A DNA stretch of 64,000 bases from Sulfurimonas marina (GTDB taxonomy: Bacteria > Campylobacterota > Campylobacteria > Campylobacterales > Sulfurimonadaceae): contig NZ_CP041165.1 of NCBI RefSeq assembly GCF_014905095.1, positions 1,426,001 to 1,490,000 of the forward strand, read 5' to 3'. The notes below the pieces were generated by a model. The model had not been told where the DNA came from. It was given only the letters and a program-made list of their open reading frames with translations, and searched no databases. Positions 45,893 to 54,789 of this stretch are shown one piece after another (positions within the stretch are counted from its first letter, which is position 1; the number at the start of each line of letters is the position of its first letter). Both the position numbers and the translations under genes were made by a program.

Positions 45893-47254
45893 TTAATTAA
45901 AAAAAACACCTTTCCAAAAATACTCTGCTATCATCACAATAAAAAATATACCAAGTAAATTAAGTACAATTCCGTAACGAATCATATCTTTTACACGAAC
46001 AGCTCCGCTACTCATTGCGATCGCATTTGGAGGAGTGGCAATTGGAAGCATAAATGCGTACGATGCACATAAAGTCGCAACCATCATAAAAAGTGTCGTA
46101 TTTATCCCCGCTTGTTCTGAAACCGAATATATCACCGGTAACATAATAGAGATCAATGCAGTATTTGATGTAATCTCCGTAGAAAATGTAATCATAAAAG
46201 CGATACTAAAAAGTAAGATCAATGGTGGCAATGCCGTCATATCTAAAAGATAGGTAGCTATCTCATCGGCTAAACCTGTTTCAACAAACGCCTTTGCAAT
46301 TGAGAATCCTGCCCCAAACAACATAATGATCGCATAAGGGATTTTATTGTGATCTTCTAGCCACTCTAAAATATTAAACGGAGGAAGAAACATCAATAGT
46401 CCAAACCCGAGTAATATTCCACTTTCACTCAGTCCCAAACCATCCCAGTACGGCTTTATAGGTGCATTAAAAATAAGTAAAGTGATTAAAGCAAGTAAAA
46501 CATATGTCACTTTTTTCTGATCGACCGTCAACTTATCAACTACCGCTTCTCTGGAGATCTCCACATCTTTTAAACCAAGACCTAGCAACCAACTCATAGC
46601 TACTATCATAACCAGACATAAAGGAGCTACCATCACCATCCACTGAAAAAACGGGATAGCTTCCATCTTATGACTCTCCATAATTCCAAGTAATATTAAG
46701 TTCGGAGGTGTCCCGATTGGTGTTAGAATTCCACCTATGTTTGCTCCATATGCAATAGCAAGTGCAAAGCGCAATTTTAGTTGCGTATTGTCAGTAATAA
46801 ACAATGCTATAGTTATTAGGAGTAAAGTAGTAGTCGTGTTGGATAAAATTGAACTCAGAAGTCCCGAAGTAAGTGCAAGGGAAAGTATCATCGCCCGTGG
46901 AGTTGCTGGAAAAATATTTAAAATCTTATCAGTTATACGTATATGTAACTTTGTTTTTTCCACCGCAATAGCCAGTAAAAATCCACCTAGAAAAAGGTAG
47001 ATGATAGGATGTGCATAGTTGATCGTAGTCTCTTTTGTCGAGATGATTCCAAATGCCGGAAATAATATAATAGGCATCAGAGAAACTACACCCAAAGGGA
47101 GTGCTTCATTTGTCCATAGTGTCACTAAAAAAGCTACGATTCCAATCAAAAAACTTTGTTGTAAAGTAAAAAACTGTGTTCCAAAAAAATATACAATAGC
47201 ACCGATTAAACCGGCTATGAAAACCTTTTGAAATACTTTATTGCTCTCTTCCAA
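45893..47254 (-). CDS. SLC13/DASS-type anion:sodium symporter
   Basis: The 453-residue polytopic protein has the DASS marks: TLWTNEALPLGVVSLMPI, LFLGGFLLAIAVEKT, SNTTTTLLLITIALF, IGTPPNLILLGIM (substrate/sodium motif, near 180), ITSNTALISIMLPVIYS and the matching late motif PIATPPNAIAMSSG. It probably carries dicarboxylates, phosphate or sulfate with sodium. It is more standard than the DASS paralogue at 15815-17230. The gene appears monocistronic, between Dabb and CDF genes. Confidence 0.92.
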   Translation of the reverse strand: MEESNKVFQKVFIAGLIGAIVYFFGTQFFTLQQSFLIGIVAFLVTLWTNEALPLGVVSLMPIILFPAFGIISTKETTINYAHPIIYLFLGGFLLAIAVEKTKLHIRITDKILNIFPATPRAMILSLALTSGLLSSILSNTTTTLLLITIALFITDNTQLKLRFALAIAYGANIGGILTPIGTPPNLILLGIMESHKMEAIPFFQWMVMVAPLCLVMIVAMSWLLGLGLKDVEISREAVVDKLTVDQKKVTYVLLALITLLIFNAPIKPYWDGLGLSESGILLGFGLLMFLPPFNILEWLEDHNKIPYAIIMLFGAGFSIAKAFVETGLADEIATYLLDMTALPPLILLFSIAFMITFSTEITSNTALISIMLPVIYSVSEQAGINTTLFMMVATLCASYAFMLPIATPPNAIAMSSGAVRVKDMIRYGIVLNLLGIFFIVMIAEYFWKGVFFN

Positions 47255-47316
47255 ATATTATCCCTCTTTTTTAAACTTTTGTCCAAAATTTTAATTTACA
47301 ATTGTATACAAAACTT

Positions 47317-48219
47317 TTAAAATTCACATCTACTTTTGGGCTCGCACAAAGATTTGTCTATAGATGATTCGATTTGTATCGTTGCATGTTCAATTTTGAA
47401 ACGATCATGGAGTTGTTGGTCCAATTCATGTAAAAAGCTATTGTCCAGATGCTCATCATTTACAACCAGATGAACAGTCAATGCTATCTCAGTAGTACTT
47501 AACGCCCATATATGAAGATCATGTATAGACTCTACCCTCTCATTTTCTAAAAAGAACTGTTCAATCCCCTGAGTATCGATATCTCTTGGAACAAAATCCA
47601 AAGCATAGAAAACAGAATCGCGCAACAAACCCCATGTCCCTATTAAAATCACACTGACAATAATTAAGCTCACAAGCGGATCTAACCAGTTCCAGTTTGT
47701 AAACATAAGCACTATACCGACAAAAGCCACTCCAAGAGATACCGCTGCATCAGCTGCCATATGTAAAAATGCCGCCCGAATATTTAAATCACTCTCTTGA
47801 CCTTTTAAAAATAAAAGTGCCGTAGCTGTGTTTATAAAAAATCCGATTAATGCCACAACAATGACAGTCAAGCTCTCTACCGATGTCGGTTCTCTAAACC
47901 TTTGCAGAGCTTCAATAGCGATAGAACCCAATGCAAAAAAGAGCAAAAGTGCACTAATTAATGAAGCAAAAATTGTTACTTTTCTAAATCCGTAAGTTCT
48001 GTTAAACGTTGCAGATTTAGTAGCTAAAACACTCGCACCCCAGGCAAGGAGTAGACTAAGAACATCACTAAAGTTATGTCCCGCATCAGAAATTAAGGCA
48101 AGTGAATCTGCAGCTATGCCATAGATGACCTCTATAATCACAAAAATAATATTAAGAGCTATCCCTACTCCAAAAGCAAGATTGTAATTTTTAACTTCGT
48201 GATGATGTTCATGACTCAT
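47317..48219 (-). CDS. Cation diffusion facilitator (CzcD/ZitB-like)
   Basis: The 300-residue protein has six membrane helices and a C-terminal cytoplasmic domain. Metal-site motifs are SDAGHNFSD in helix 2 (about 42-50) and HMAADAAVS in helix 5, the HxxxD type linked to zinc efflux. A short His-rich N terminus (MSHEHHHEV) and a Cys-containing tail (SLCEPKSRCEF) also fit zinc handling. It exports Zn(II) or similar cations in exchange for protons. It lies 14 bases downstream of gpsA. Confidence 0.93.
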   Translation of the reverse strand: MSHEHHHEVKNYNLAFGVGIALNIIFVIIEVIYGIAADSLALISDAGHNFSDVLSLLLAWGASVLATKSATFNRTYGFRKVTIFASLISALLLFFALGSIAIEALQRFREPTSVESLTVIVVALIGFFINTATALLFLKGQESDLNIRAAFLHMAADAAVSLGVAFVGIVLMFTNWNWLDPLVSLIIVSVILIGTWGLLRDSVFYALDFVPRDIDTQGIEQFFLENERVESIHDLHIWALSTTEIALTVHLVVNDEHLDNSFLHELDQQLHDRFKIEHATIQIESSIDKSLCEPKSRCEF

Positions 48220-48233
48220 AGTATATAAACCTC

Positions 48234-49124
48234 TTATTTAGAGAGTAGATCTTTTAACGACTCCTGAGGACTTTTTCCCTCCAGCATCTCATATACCTCT
48301 TTTGCAATTGGGAGATACAACTCATGTTTTATGGCAATATCGTGAAGTGCATAGGCAGTCCCTATCCCTTCTGCTACCTCACCTAGCTCTTCTAAGATCT
48401 TTTCCTGAGATTTCCCTGCGGCTAGCCCAAGTCCGACACGGAAGTTTCTACTCATAGTTGAAGATGCCGTCAAAAACAGGTCCCCTGCTCCGCTAAGGCC
48501 AATAAATGTATCAGCCTGTGCTCCGAATTGTTTTCCAAAACGTGCAATTTCTACAAGTCCGCGAGATGTAAGTGCTGCGGCCGCATTATTACCAAGTTTT
48601 AAACCTTCACATATTCCCGCTGCAATAGCGATTACATTTTTATAAGCTCCTGCGATCTCTGAACCTATAACATCATCAGAGGTATACCCTTTGATAAAAT
48701 CAGGGAACATATCTGCAAACTCTAACGCTAATTCTTTGTTTTTACTATTAACCACTAATGCAGTCGGCAATGCTTGAATCACTTCAGCTGCAAATGAAGG
48801 TCCAGTTAAAAATGCAATATTTTCCTGTGGCACATACTCATTGTAGATCTCATTTAAAAACTTTCCCGTACTTGCTTCAATCCCTTTAGCTACTACTAAA
48901 ACTTTTTGTCCACTAAAAGTAAAATGCTCTTTGAGCCATGTTGAGATCTGCTGTACCGGAATAGCCATAATCAGATATTCACAGCTCAAAGCTTCTTCAA
49001 GAGTAACAAAATTTTCCAGTTCCCTTTTAGTTCTTGAAGTGATCACAACCTCATTTTTTTGTGAAAGTGCGTATGCTAAAGCACTTCCCCATTTTCCAGC
49101 TCCTATAACTGCTATCTTTTGCAT
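48234..49124 (-). CDS. gpsA: Glycerol-3-phosphate dehydrogenase [NAD(P)+]
   Basis: The 296-residue enzyme makes sn-glycerol-3-phosphate for phospholipids from dihydroxyacetone phosphate. Marks are IAVIGAGKWGSALAYAL (nucleotide fold), FLTGPSFAAEV, GAYKNVIAIAAGICEGLKLGNNAAAALTSRGL with the catalytic lysine, and GLSGAGDLFLTASS. The C terminus is short compared with E. coli GpsA. It overlaps the RCK gene upstream by 13 bases. Confidence 0.96.
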   Translation of the reverse strand: MQKIAVIGAGKWGSALAYALSQKNEVVITSRTKRELENFVTLEEALSCEYLIMAIPVQQISTWLKEHFTFSGQKVLVVAKGIEASTGKFLNEIYNEYVPQENIAFLTGPSFAAEVIQALPTALVVNSKNKELALEFADMFPDFIKGYTSDDVIGSEIAGAYKNVIAIAAGICEGLKLGNNAAAALTSRGLVEIARFGKQFGAQADTFIGLSGAGDLFLTASSTMSRNFRVGLGLAAGKSQEKILEELGEVAEGIGTAYALHDIAIKHELYLPIAKEVYEMLEGKSPQESLKDLLSK

Positions 49125-49816
49125 TTTTCTTCACCTATAAATTTTTTAAATTCTTGAATATCTTGCTCATACCCTACAACAACAAAAATATCGCCGTTTG
49201 TAATCTCATTGTGTTTTGCTTTTGAAGAGTATATAAACTCATGCGTCCCGTCTTGATGGATAATTGAAAGCACTAAAACACCGTGATCGCGACTCCAGTT
49301 GATATCCGCAGGATACTCTCCGCCGAAACACTCTGCATTATGCACCTCGACCTGAATAAGACGTAGATCACTGTCTTCATAAAGTATCCCGTGCAGCACT
49401 TGTGTTACGATCGGTTTCTTTAACATATCTGTAATGATGTTTGCCGTAGTCTCAACAATTGGAATAACTTTTGTAGCCCCGGCCATATGGAGTTTGTTTG
49501 AGTCTTCATTATTTTTTGCCAAAGCTATGATGGTAGTATCAGCAAAGGCTGAGCGTAAAGATATCGTTAAAAATATATTTTGAGCTTCATCTTTTAAAGC
49601 ACAAAATATAATAGAGTTATCCATATCATGCTTTTGCCGCAACTCGTCCCAGTGATCACTTAGGTCAAATCTTTCAAATTGAAAATCGTTAGTATCACCC
49701 TCATTCTCATCAAGACCGAAAATTGTAATATTTGAGTACTTATGTTCTACATTTTTAGCAATTTCTAACCCATACTCATTGTTTCCAAAAATTAATACAC
49801 TGCTATTTTCCATCAA
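49112..49816 (-). CDS. RCK-domain (TrkA-like) potassium channel regulatory protein
   Basis: The 234-residue soluble protein has a TrkA_N Rossmann domain (SVLIFGNNEYGLEIAKNV; ALKDEAQNIFLTISLRSAFADTTIIALAKN) and a C-terminal TrkA_C domain. The nucleotide loop reads GNNEYG rather than GxGxxG, so NAD binding is doubtful. It starts inside the end of the channel gene (14-base overlap). It probably assembles with the RCK domain of that channel, giving the double RCK ring used in gating. Confidence 0.82.
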   Translation of the reverse strand: MMENSSVLIFGNNEYGLEIAKNVEHKYSNITIFGLDENEGDTNDFQFERFDLSDHWDELRQKHDMDNSIIFCALKDEAQNIFLTISLRSAFADTTIIALAKNNEDSNKLHMAGATKVIPIVETTANIITDMLKKPIVTQVLHGILYEDSDLRLIQVEVHNAECFGGEYPADINWSRDHGVLVLSIIHQDGTHEFIYSSKAKHNEITNGDIFVVVGYEQDIQEFKKFIGEEKCKR

Positions 49817-51386
49817 ATGCCTTTTTTGATGATTTTACCATCAGATGTTTTGTAAACTCACGTATAAATATATAGTTTCCTATTACAAATAATACATCCC
49901 CAACTTCTAGCAATGTCTCATCTATTGGATTAAAATAGAACCGTTTTGTCTCTCTTTTATGAATACCTAAAAGTACAACTCTAAAATCGACATTTTCAAG
50001 CTCACCCACTTTTGATATATTTTCCACAATCCTTTGAGTAATAGTGATCTCTTCAATTTTAATGTTTGAATCCTCTGCACGAATTGCGTGGATAGCTTCA
50101 AAAGCAACCGGCTGTCCTACGTATTCACGTGCTACAAGTCCTACAAGTTCTTTGTCATGTAAGATTTCATCTACTCCTGAAAAGATTAGTTTACTTCTAT
50201 TTGCACTATTCATGAGAAGGGACATAATTTTTACATTTTTATCAATTGAGCGGACCGTTAATGCCGTATAGACATTTTCAACATCATCCTCTTTTAAACA
50301 TAAAATCGCTTTAACTTGTGTTGAGAGATTGATATTGAGTTTTTTATAACTCTCCACCTGTCCCGGATCGTAGTTTAAAGCCTGAAGCCCATCCCTTTTT
50401 GCATCTTCAACCCTTTCTATCACTTCATCTAAAACCAAGACATTAAACTTTGAATTTATCAGCTTTTTCGCAACCTCTTTGGCAATACTTTCATACCCGC
50501 ATATAATGTATGTTTCATTCTCTTTAGAGACGTCTTGAATTACTTTTGCCTCTTTAATATCTTCAAGTTTTTCTGTAAATGCAGAAACAAAAAGTGATGT
50601 TGTAAATGCTAAAACAGAGATCCCTGAAAGTATAACTATAATTGCAACAAACTGCCCTTCCGGAGAGACGGCAACCACATCTCCATATCCAACGGTAGAT
50701 ATGGTCACAATCGACCAGTAAAATGCTTCATAGAGTGTATCGATCGGAGAGGAAGGGTTATTTGCTTCCATTACATAGATAAGCACAGAAGAGACAAATA
50801 TAACGATAGCCGCAAACATCGCCAAGGTAAAAAACTCAAAACGTTTTGTTGCTAAAACCGATGCAAATGTACTGAAACTTTTCGCATATCTAAAAAGTTT
50901 AAATACTCTAAATAAGATAAAGATACGAAGTAATCTCAGCTCGTGGAAAAATGGAATAATCGCTAAAAGGTCTATAATAGCTTTTAGCGATAAAACATAT
51001 TCCATCTTATCTTTAAAAACTTTGTTGACTACATATAATAAACTAAAATCACGCCCTAAAAGATCGCTGTACTCATCCTGGTTAATGATAACCTTGGAGA
51101 TACTACTGTGGATCCAGAGTCTCAATACATACTCTACAAAAAAGATAAACGATATTATGTAGGAATTAAAGATATTCAAATAATCGTGAATATCTCTTTT
51201 TACTTCATAAATGAGGATAGATACACTTGAAAAGATAAGTATCATCATAAAAAGATCAAAGTACTTTTTATACTTGTAATCATCATTTTCAAGTAAATTA
51301 TAAAAAAATCGTCTTTTTCTCTGATAAGCATCAGAAGAGTTTAAAAAATATGCAAAATTTACTAAAAGACGATTAAAGTATTGCAT
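49803..51386 (-). CDS. Six-helix potassium channel with C-terminal RCK domain
   Basis: The 527-residue protein has a Kv-like layout: helices S1-S3 at about 42-62, 72-92 and 130-146, an arginine-rich S4 (R151, R154, R160, K163, R166), then S5, the pore and S6. The filter TVGYGD lies at 231-236. After S6 come TrkA_N (about 290-410; ICGYESIAKEVAKKL, with a degenerate glycine loop) and TrkA_C domains. It likely conducts K+ under ligand or voltage control; HpKchA of H. pylori is a comparable channel but smaller. It starts in the gatB stop (TAATG). Confidence 0.88.
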   Translation of the reverse strand: MQYFNRLLVNFAYFLNSSDAYQRKRRFFYNLLENDDYKYKKYFDLFMMILIFSSVSILIYEVKRDIHDYLNIFNSYIISFIFFVEYVLRLWIHSSISKVIINQDEYSDLLGRDFSLLYVVNKVFKDKMEYVLSLKAIIDLLAIIPFFHELRLLRIFILFRVFKLFRYAKSFSTFASVLATKRFEFFTLAMFAAIVIFVSSVLIYVMEANNPSSPIDTLYEAFYWSIVTISTVGYGDVVAVSPEGQFVAIIVILSGISVLAFTTSLFVSAFTEKLEDIKEAKVIQDVSKENETYIICGYESIAKEVAKKLINSKFNVLVLDEVIERVEDAKRDGLQALNYDPGQVESYKKLNINLSTQVKAILCLKEDDVENVYTALTVRSIDKNVKIMSLLMNSANRSKLIFSGVDEILHDKELVGLVAREYVGQPVAFEAIHAIRAEDSNIKIEEITITQRIVENISKVGELENVDFRVVLLGIHKRETKRFYFNPIDETLLEVGDVLFVIGNYIFIREFTKHLMVKSSKKAFDGK

Positions 51387-52813
51387 TAACTCAGCTTTTG
51401 TTTTAAGATCTCATTTACTGCTTGAGGATTTGCACTCCCTTTACTTGCTTTCATAACCTGTCCTACAAAGAAACCGAAAAGTTTGTCTTTTCCAGATTTA
51501 TACTGTTCTACTTTATCTTGGTTTGCACCGATAATCTCATCACAGATAGCTTCAATAGCTCCAGTGTCTGTTACTTGTTTGAGTCCAAGCTTCTCAATCG
51601 CAGCATCAACATCTTCATCATTTTCCATAAGGTAATCAAGTACCTCTTTTGCAGCTTTACCAGAGATAGTTTGGTCGTCTATGCGTTTTGCGATCATTCC
51701 AAGCTTATCTGCATTAACAGGTGAGTTAGAGATATTAAATTCACCTTTTAGACGAGCTAGTAATTCAACTGTTAAAAGTGAAGTTGCAGTTTTTCCACTT
51801 ACACCATCTATCGCCATCATAGTTTCAAAGAAATGTGCCATCTCTATTTCAGATGTAATAACAGAAGCATTGTATTCACTAATTTTATACTCATTCATAA
51901 AACGCTCTTTTTTTGCATCTGGAAGTTCAGGGATTTTCGTAAACTCCTCCATCATTGCATCTGTTACTTCACATTTAAGAAGATCAGGTTCAGGGAAGTA
52001 TCTGTAGTCAGCCGCTTCCTCTTTACCACGCATAGAACGAGTTTCCGATTTTACCTGATCAAACAGACGAGTTTCTTGAACGATCTCATTTTCATACACA
52101 CCGTCTTCCCAAGCTTCGATCTGACGTACAACTTCAACTTCTATCGCTTTTTGGATAAATTTAAACGAGTTAATGTTTTTAATCTCTACACGAGTATAAA
52201 GTTTTTGATCACCCTTTGGACGGATCGAAACGTTTACGTCACATCTAAAAGAACCCTCTTGCATATTTGCATCTGAGATATCGATGTAACGTAAAATTGA
52301 GTGTAGTTTTTTCAGGTAAAGTACCGCTTCTTCAGCACTTCTCATATCCGGTTCACTTACGATCTCCAAAAGCGGTGTACCAGCACGGTTCAAGTCAACT
52401 TTTGAGATATCACCGTCATGGATATTTTTCCCTGCATCCGCTTCAATATGTGCACGGTTAATTCTGATAGTTTTATTTGAACCGTCTTCAAAATCGATTG
52501 TAAGTTCTCCATGTTCAACTATAGGCGTATATAATTGAGTAATTTGATAAGCAGACGGAGAATCGGGATAAAAGTATGATTTTCTATCAAAATATGAAGT
52601 TTTATTTATTGTTGCATCAACTGCAGTTCCAAGCATAATAGATTTGTGTAAAACTTCTTTGTTAAGTACCGGTAAAGCGCCAGGAAGAGCTAAACATGTT
52701 GGACAAGTATTTGTATTTTGTTTATGATTAAAACTCGTAGGGCACGAGCAAAAAAGTTTTGTTTTAGTGTTTAACTGTACATGGACCTCTAGTCCGATAA
52801 CGACTTCAAACAT
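51386..52813 (-). CDS. gatB: Asp-tRNA(Asn)/Glu-tRNA(Gln) amidotransferase subunit B
   Basis: The 475-residue protein has [38 protein letters not shown] (zinc cysteines), [58 protein letters not shown] and a C-terminal YqeY-like tRNA-binding domain. With GatA and GatC it converts Glu-tRNA(Gln), and in this phylum Asp-tRNA(Asn), to the amide form. gatA and gatC are not nearby, typical for Campylobacterota. AAGGA precedes the ATG. Confidence 0.97.
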   Translation of the reverse strand: MFEVVIGLEVHVQLNTKTKLFCSCPTSFNHKQNTNTCPTCLALPGALPVLNKEVLHKSIMLGTAVDATINKTSYFDRKSYFYPDSPSAYQITQLYTPIVEHGELTIDFEDGSNKTIRINRAHIEADAGKNIHDGDISKVDLNRAGTPLLEIVSEPDMRSAEEAVLYLKKLHSILRYIDISDANMQEGSFRCDVNVSIRPKGDQKLYTRVEIKNINSFKFIQKAIEVEVVRQIEAWEDGVYENEIVQETRLFDQVKSETRSMRGKEEAADYRYFPEPDLLKCEVTDAMMEEFTKIPELPDAKKERFMNEYKISEYNASVITSEIEMAHFFETMMAIDGVSGKTATSLLTVELLARLKGEFNISNSPVNADKLGMIAKRIDDQTISGKAAKEVLDYLMENDEDVDAAIEKLGLKQVTDTGAIEAICDEIIGANQDKVEQYKSGKDKLFGFFVGQVMKASKGSANPQAVNEILKQKLS

Positions 52814-52869
52814 AATGTTCCTTGGGAGTAAAAAATTATAAGTGTTTTATAATAACTAAATTATCTTTT

Positions 52870-52902
52870 AAATCTGCTAAAAGAGCTTGTGCAAGCAGAT
52901 TT
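52870..52902. repeat. Inverted repeat between gatB and pcm
   Basis: AAATCTGCT and AGCAGATTT (9 bp, 15-base spacer) lie between the divergent gatB and pcm starts, upstream of the pcm -10 box. It could be an operator or a hairpin; flanking TTTT/AAAA can extend the stem with one bulge. Confidence 0.4.
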
Positions 52903-52923
52903 TAAAAATCTTATACTATTGAG

Positions 52924-52929
52924 TATAAT
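52924..52929 (+). promoter_or_regulatory. -10 box implying leaderless pcm mRNA
   Basis: A perfect TATAAT lies seven bases before the ATG at 52937 with no ribosome site, so transcription probably starts at the start codon. Confidence 0.5.
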
Positions 52930-52936
52930 AATAATT

Positions 52937-53551
52937 ATGGATTCACAAAAAGATTTAGTAAATCATCTGATTAATACAAATGCCTTGCACTCCCCTGAGA
53001 TTATAAAGGCATTTCTAGATATAGACAGATCTGATTTTGTAAGAGATTATAACTCTTATGCTACCTATGAAGACTTTCCTCTCTCCATAGGCAACTCCCA
53101 AACCATATCTCAGCCAACAACCGTTGCCATGATGCTTGAGATGTTGTCTCCTAAACAAGGCAACTCAATTTTAGATATAGGAAGCGGTTCAGGCTGGACA
53201 ACGGCAATGCTTGCACATATAGCAGGTCCAGAGGGTTCTGTAACGGGACTAGAGAGAGTTGATGAACTTGTAAAATTTGGCTCAAACAATCTGGATAAAT
53301 ACCATTTTAATAATGCAACGATTTTAAAAGCGACAGATAGGCTTGGTATTGAGGGGAAAAAGTTTGACAGGATCTTAGTTTCAGCTTCGGCCCAAAAGTT
53401 TCCAGCTAAGCTGACAGATCAGTTAAAACCGGGAGGAAAACTTGTTATACCTGTGAAAAATTCGATTTTTGAGATAACGAAAAGAGAAGATGACACATTA
53501 AAGATAATTGAACACTACGGCTTTGTATTTGTACCTTTGATATATAGTTAG
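52937..53551 (+). CDS. pcm: Protein-L-isoaspartate O-methyltransferase
   Basis: About 204 residues from the ATG at 52937 (MDSQKDLVNHLI); a longer frame from a GTG at 52889 would add an unusual hydrophobic start. Marks are RSDFV, YEDFPLSIGNSQTISQPTTVAMMLEML, ILDIGSGSGWTTAMLAHIAG (SAM loop) and RILVSASAQKFPAKLTDQLKPGGKLVIP. It methylates isoaspartyl residues so that damaged proteins can be repaired. It diverges from gatB and probably has a leaderless transcript. Confidence 0.9.
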   Translation: MDSQKDLVNHLINTNALHSPEIIKAFLDIDRSDFVRDYNSYATYEDFPLSIGNSQTISQPTTVAMMLEMLSPKQGNSILDIGSGSGWTTAMLAHIAGPEGSVTGLERVDELVKFGSNNLDKYHFNNATILKATDRLGIEGKKFDRILVSASAQKFPAKLTDQLKPGGKLVIPVKNSIFEITKREDDTLKIIEHYGFVFVPLIYS

Positions 53552-53606
53552 GATACTCTGTACATTTCATGTAAATAGGCACAAAACCATAATTTGTTTT
53601 GGGAAA

Positions 53607-53635
53607 TGTTCTATGCCCTTTAGGAGCATAGAACA
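53607..53635 (-). terminator. Hairpin downstream of torF-like porin gene
   Basis: A perfect 10-bp stem (TGTTCTATGC / GCATAGAACA) with a 9-base loop lies about 60 bases after the porin stop; on the minus strand TTTCCC follows. The U-run is short, so termination may be weak. It also lies downstream of pcm on the other strand. Confidence 0.5.
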
Positions 53636-53696
53636 GAAGGGGGGGAGAATATATTGAAATTTGTGTTTATTTACTTTGAATCTTTGAAAATTAAAC

Positions 53697-54389
53697 TTAG
53701 AAACTAGTACCAATAGTAAATGTTGCTTTATCTTCTGTGGAAACTTCAACTGAACCAACTGAACTATCAGTAAGACCTGTATATGCCAATGTAAAGTCAT
53801 AACTTTTAATAGATTTTGTTAAACCTACATAATAATAATCACCAACATTTTCATAAAACCCATATGTTCCGTCAAGTGCCATATCGTAAGGTAATAGAAC
53901 ACTTGCAGAAAGCTCTAATAAGTTATATTGGTCATCCCATCCATTATCCATTGTATCAATAGCATAGCTGTATTTTGCACCTACAGATACAACTTCCATG
54001 TCATAAGAAAGACCTAAGTAAGCCTCACCCCATCCAGATTCATCTGTACTTCTTGGATAGCAGAATTGAAGGAAACCTATATCATAACCAATTCCAGCGA
54101 ATTCAGAACTATAACCAGCATAAAGGTCTAGTTCCATACTTGCATCACCATAATAACCTTGATCACCACCTGCAACATTAGAACCCCATGTCCCTACATA
54201 AAAACCTTTATAATCTAAATCAAACCCACCTTGAATTGCTGGAGCATCATGAGTTTGTGTCATACCACGCCACATATAGTTACTTGTCATTGCTACATTT
54301 GCACTTACACCTATCTCTGAAGTAATATCACTTGCCATTGTCATAGTTGCTGCTAATGCCGCTGCTAAACTCAACTTAATTAATTTCAT
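53697..54389 (-). CDS. TorF-family outer-membrane protein
   Basis: The 230-residue protein has a signal peptide (MKLIKLSLAAALAATMTMA). Alternating hydrophobic strands run to a final phenylalanine (ATFTIGTSF), an outer-membrane barrel. SANVAMTSNYMWRGMTQTHDAPAIQGGFDLDY at the N terminus is the hallmark of the TorF (Gcw_chp) putative porin family. AAGGA precedes the ATG. A 400-base upstream gap is rich in inverted repeats, and a 17-bp dyad lies 67 bases upstream, so expression is probably regulated. Substrate unknown. Confidence 0.87.
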   Translation of the reverse strand: MKLIKLSLAAALAATMTMASDITSEIGVSANVAMTSNYMWRGMTQTHDAPAIQGGFDLDYKGFYVGTWGSNVAGGDQGYYGDASMELDLYAGYSSEFAGIGYDIGFLQFCYPRSTDESGWGEAYLGLSYDMEVVSVGAKYSYAIDTMDNGWDDQYNLLELSASVLLPYDMALDGTYGFYENVGDYYYVGLTKSIKSYDFTLAYTGLTDSSVGSVEVSTEDKATFTIGTSF

Positions 54390-54455
54390 TTGTAATCCTT
54401 TTTCATTTGATATGCAGTATGATACAAGAAGTTTTACATTTTATATTCAAAAAAA

Positions 54456-54472
54456 TGATTAATTTTTAATCA
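54456..54472. promoter_or_regulatory. 17-bp dyad, copy 1 (candidate torF operator)
   Basis: TGATTAA-N3-TTAATCA, 67 bases upstream of the torF-like start. On the minus strand copies 1 and 2 share 19 of 20 bases (consensus ATTGATTAAAANTTAATCAT). The regulator is unknown. Confidence 0.5.
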
Positions 54473-54496
54473 ATGGTGTGTTTTATGCATAGTTAA

Positions 54497-54526
54497 TACA
54501 ATTTTGTATTTTATGACAAAATTGTA
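54497..54526. repeat. Hairpin in torF upstream region
   Basis: TACAATTTTGT / ACAAAATTGTA, an 11-bp perfect inverted repeat with an 8-base loop (ATTTTATG). Confidence 0.6.
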
Positions 54527-54548
54527 GTGCTTGTTGGGGAATCTTAGC

Positions 54549-54578
54549 CACCTTATGTATATCTATTAACATAAGGTG
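54549..54578. repeat. Hairpin in torF upstream region
   Basis: CACCTTATGT / ACATAAGGTG, a 10-bp perfect inverted repeat with a 10-base loop. Confidence 0.65.
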
Positions 54579-54615
54579 ACTTAGTCTTAGGAGGGGAAAG
54601 GTTTAAAAAATATAG

Positions 54616-54698
54616 AAACTAGTAATAAGGGGAGTTAAGGATTAGAACTTACATCTCTTCTTATTTAAGAATGCTAACTTAACTTACTAGTTTTTCAT
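54616..54698. ncRNA. Nested stem structure, candidate RNA or bidirectional terminator
   Basis: Three concentric stems are visible: AAACTAGTAA/TTACTAGTTT (outer), AGTTAAG/CTTAACT (middle, sharing one base) and TTCTTA/TAAGAA (apical). T5 follows directly on the plus strand and a U-rich run follows on the minus strand. Its orientation and whether it is an independent RNA are not known. Confidence 0.45.
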
Positions 54699-54762
54699 TG
54701 TATCCTTGAATCTTAGGATGGAAAAATTATAATATAAAAATAAAATTGATGTAACACTTTTA

Positions 54763-54779
54763 TGATTAAATTTTAATCA
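54763..54779. promoter_or_regulatory. 17-bp dyad, copy 2
   Basis: TGATTAA-N3-TTAATCA again, 307 bases from copy 1 and 11 bases after the stop of the small membrane gene downstream of atpB. Confidence 0.5.
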
Positions 54780-54789
54780 ATACAAAATT

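Larger units (their letters stand above)
54390..54789. other. Structured intergenic region upstream of torF
   Basis: This 400-base gap has no convincing coding frame. It holds two copies of a 17-bp dyad near its ends (54456-54472, 54763-54779), two perfect 10-11 bp hairpins (54497-54526, 54549-54578), a nested stem structure (54616-54693), and three short direct repeats of TCTTAG (54542, 54585, 54711), two of them extended to TCTTAGGA. A TATAAT readable on the minus strand lies near 54728-54735. Confidence 0.6.

Noticed and set aside
51833-52276. 147-residue plus-strand frame inside gatB
   Set aside because: Phenylalanine/tyrosine-rich mirror of gatB lysine and glutamate codons, with no domain and no signals.
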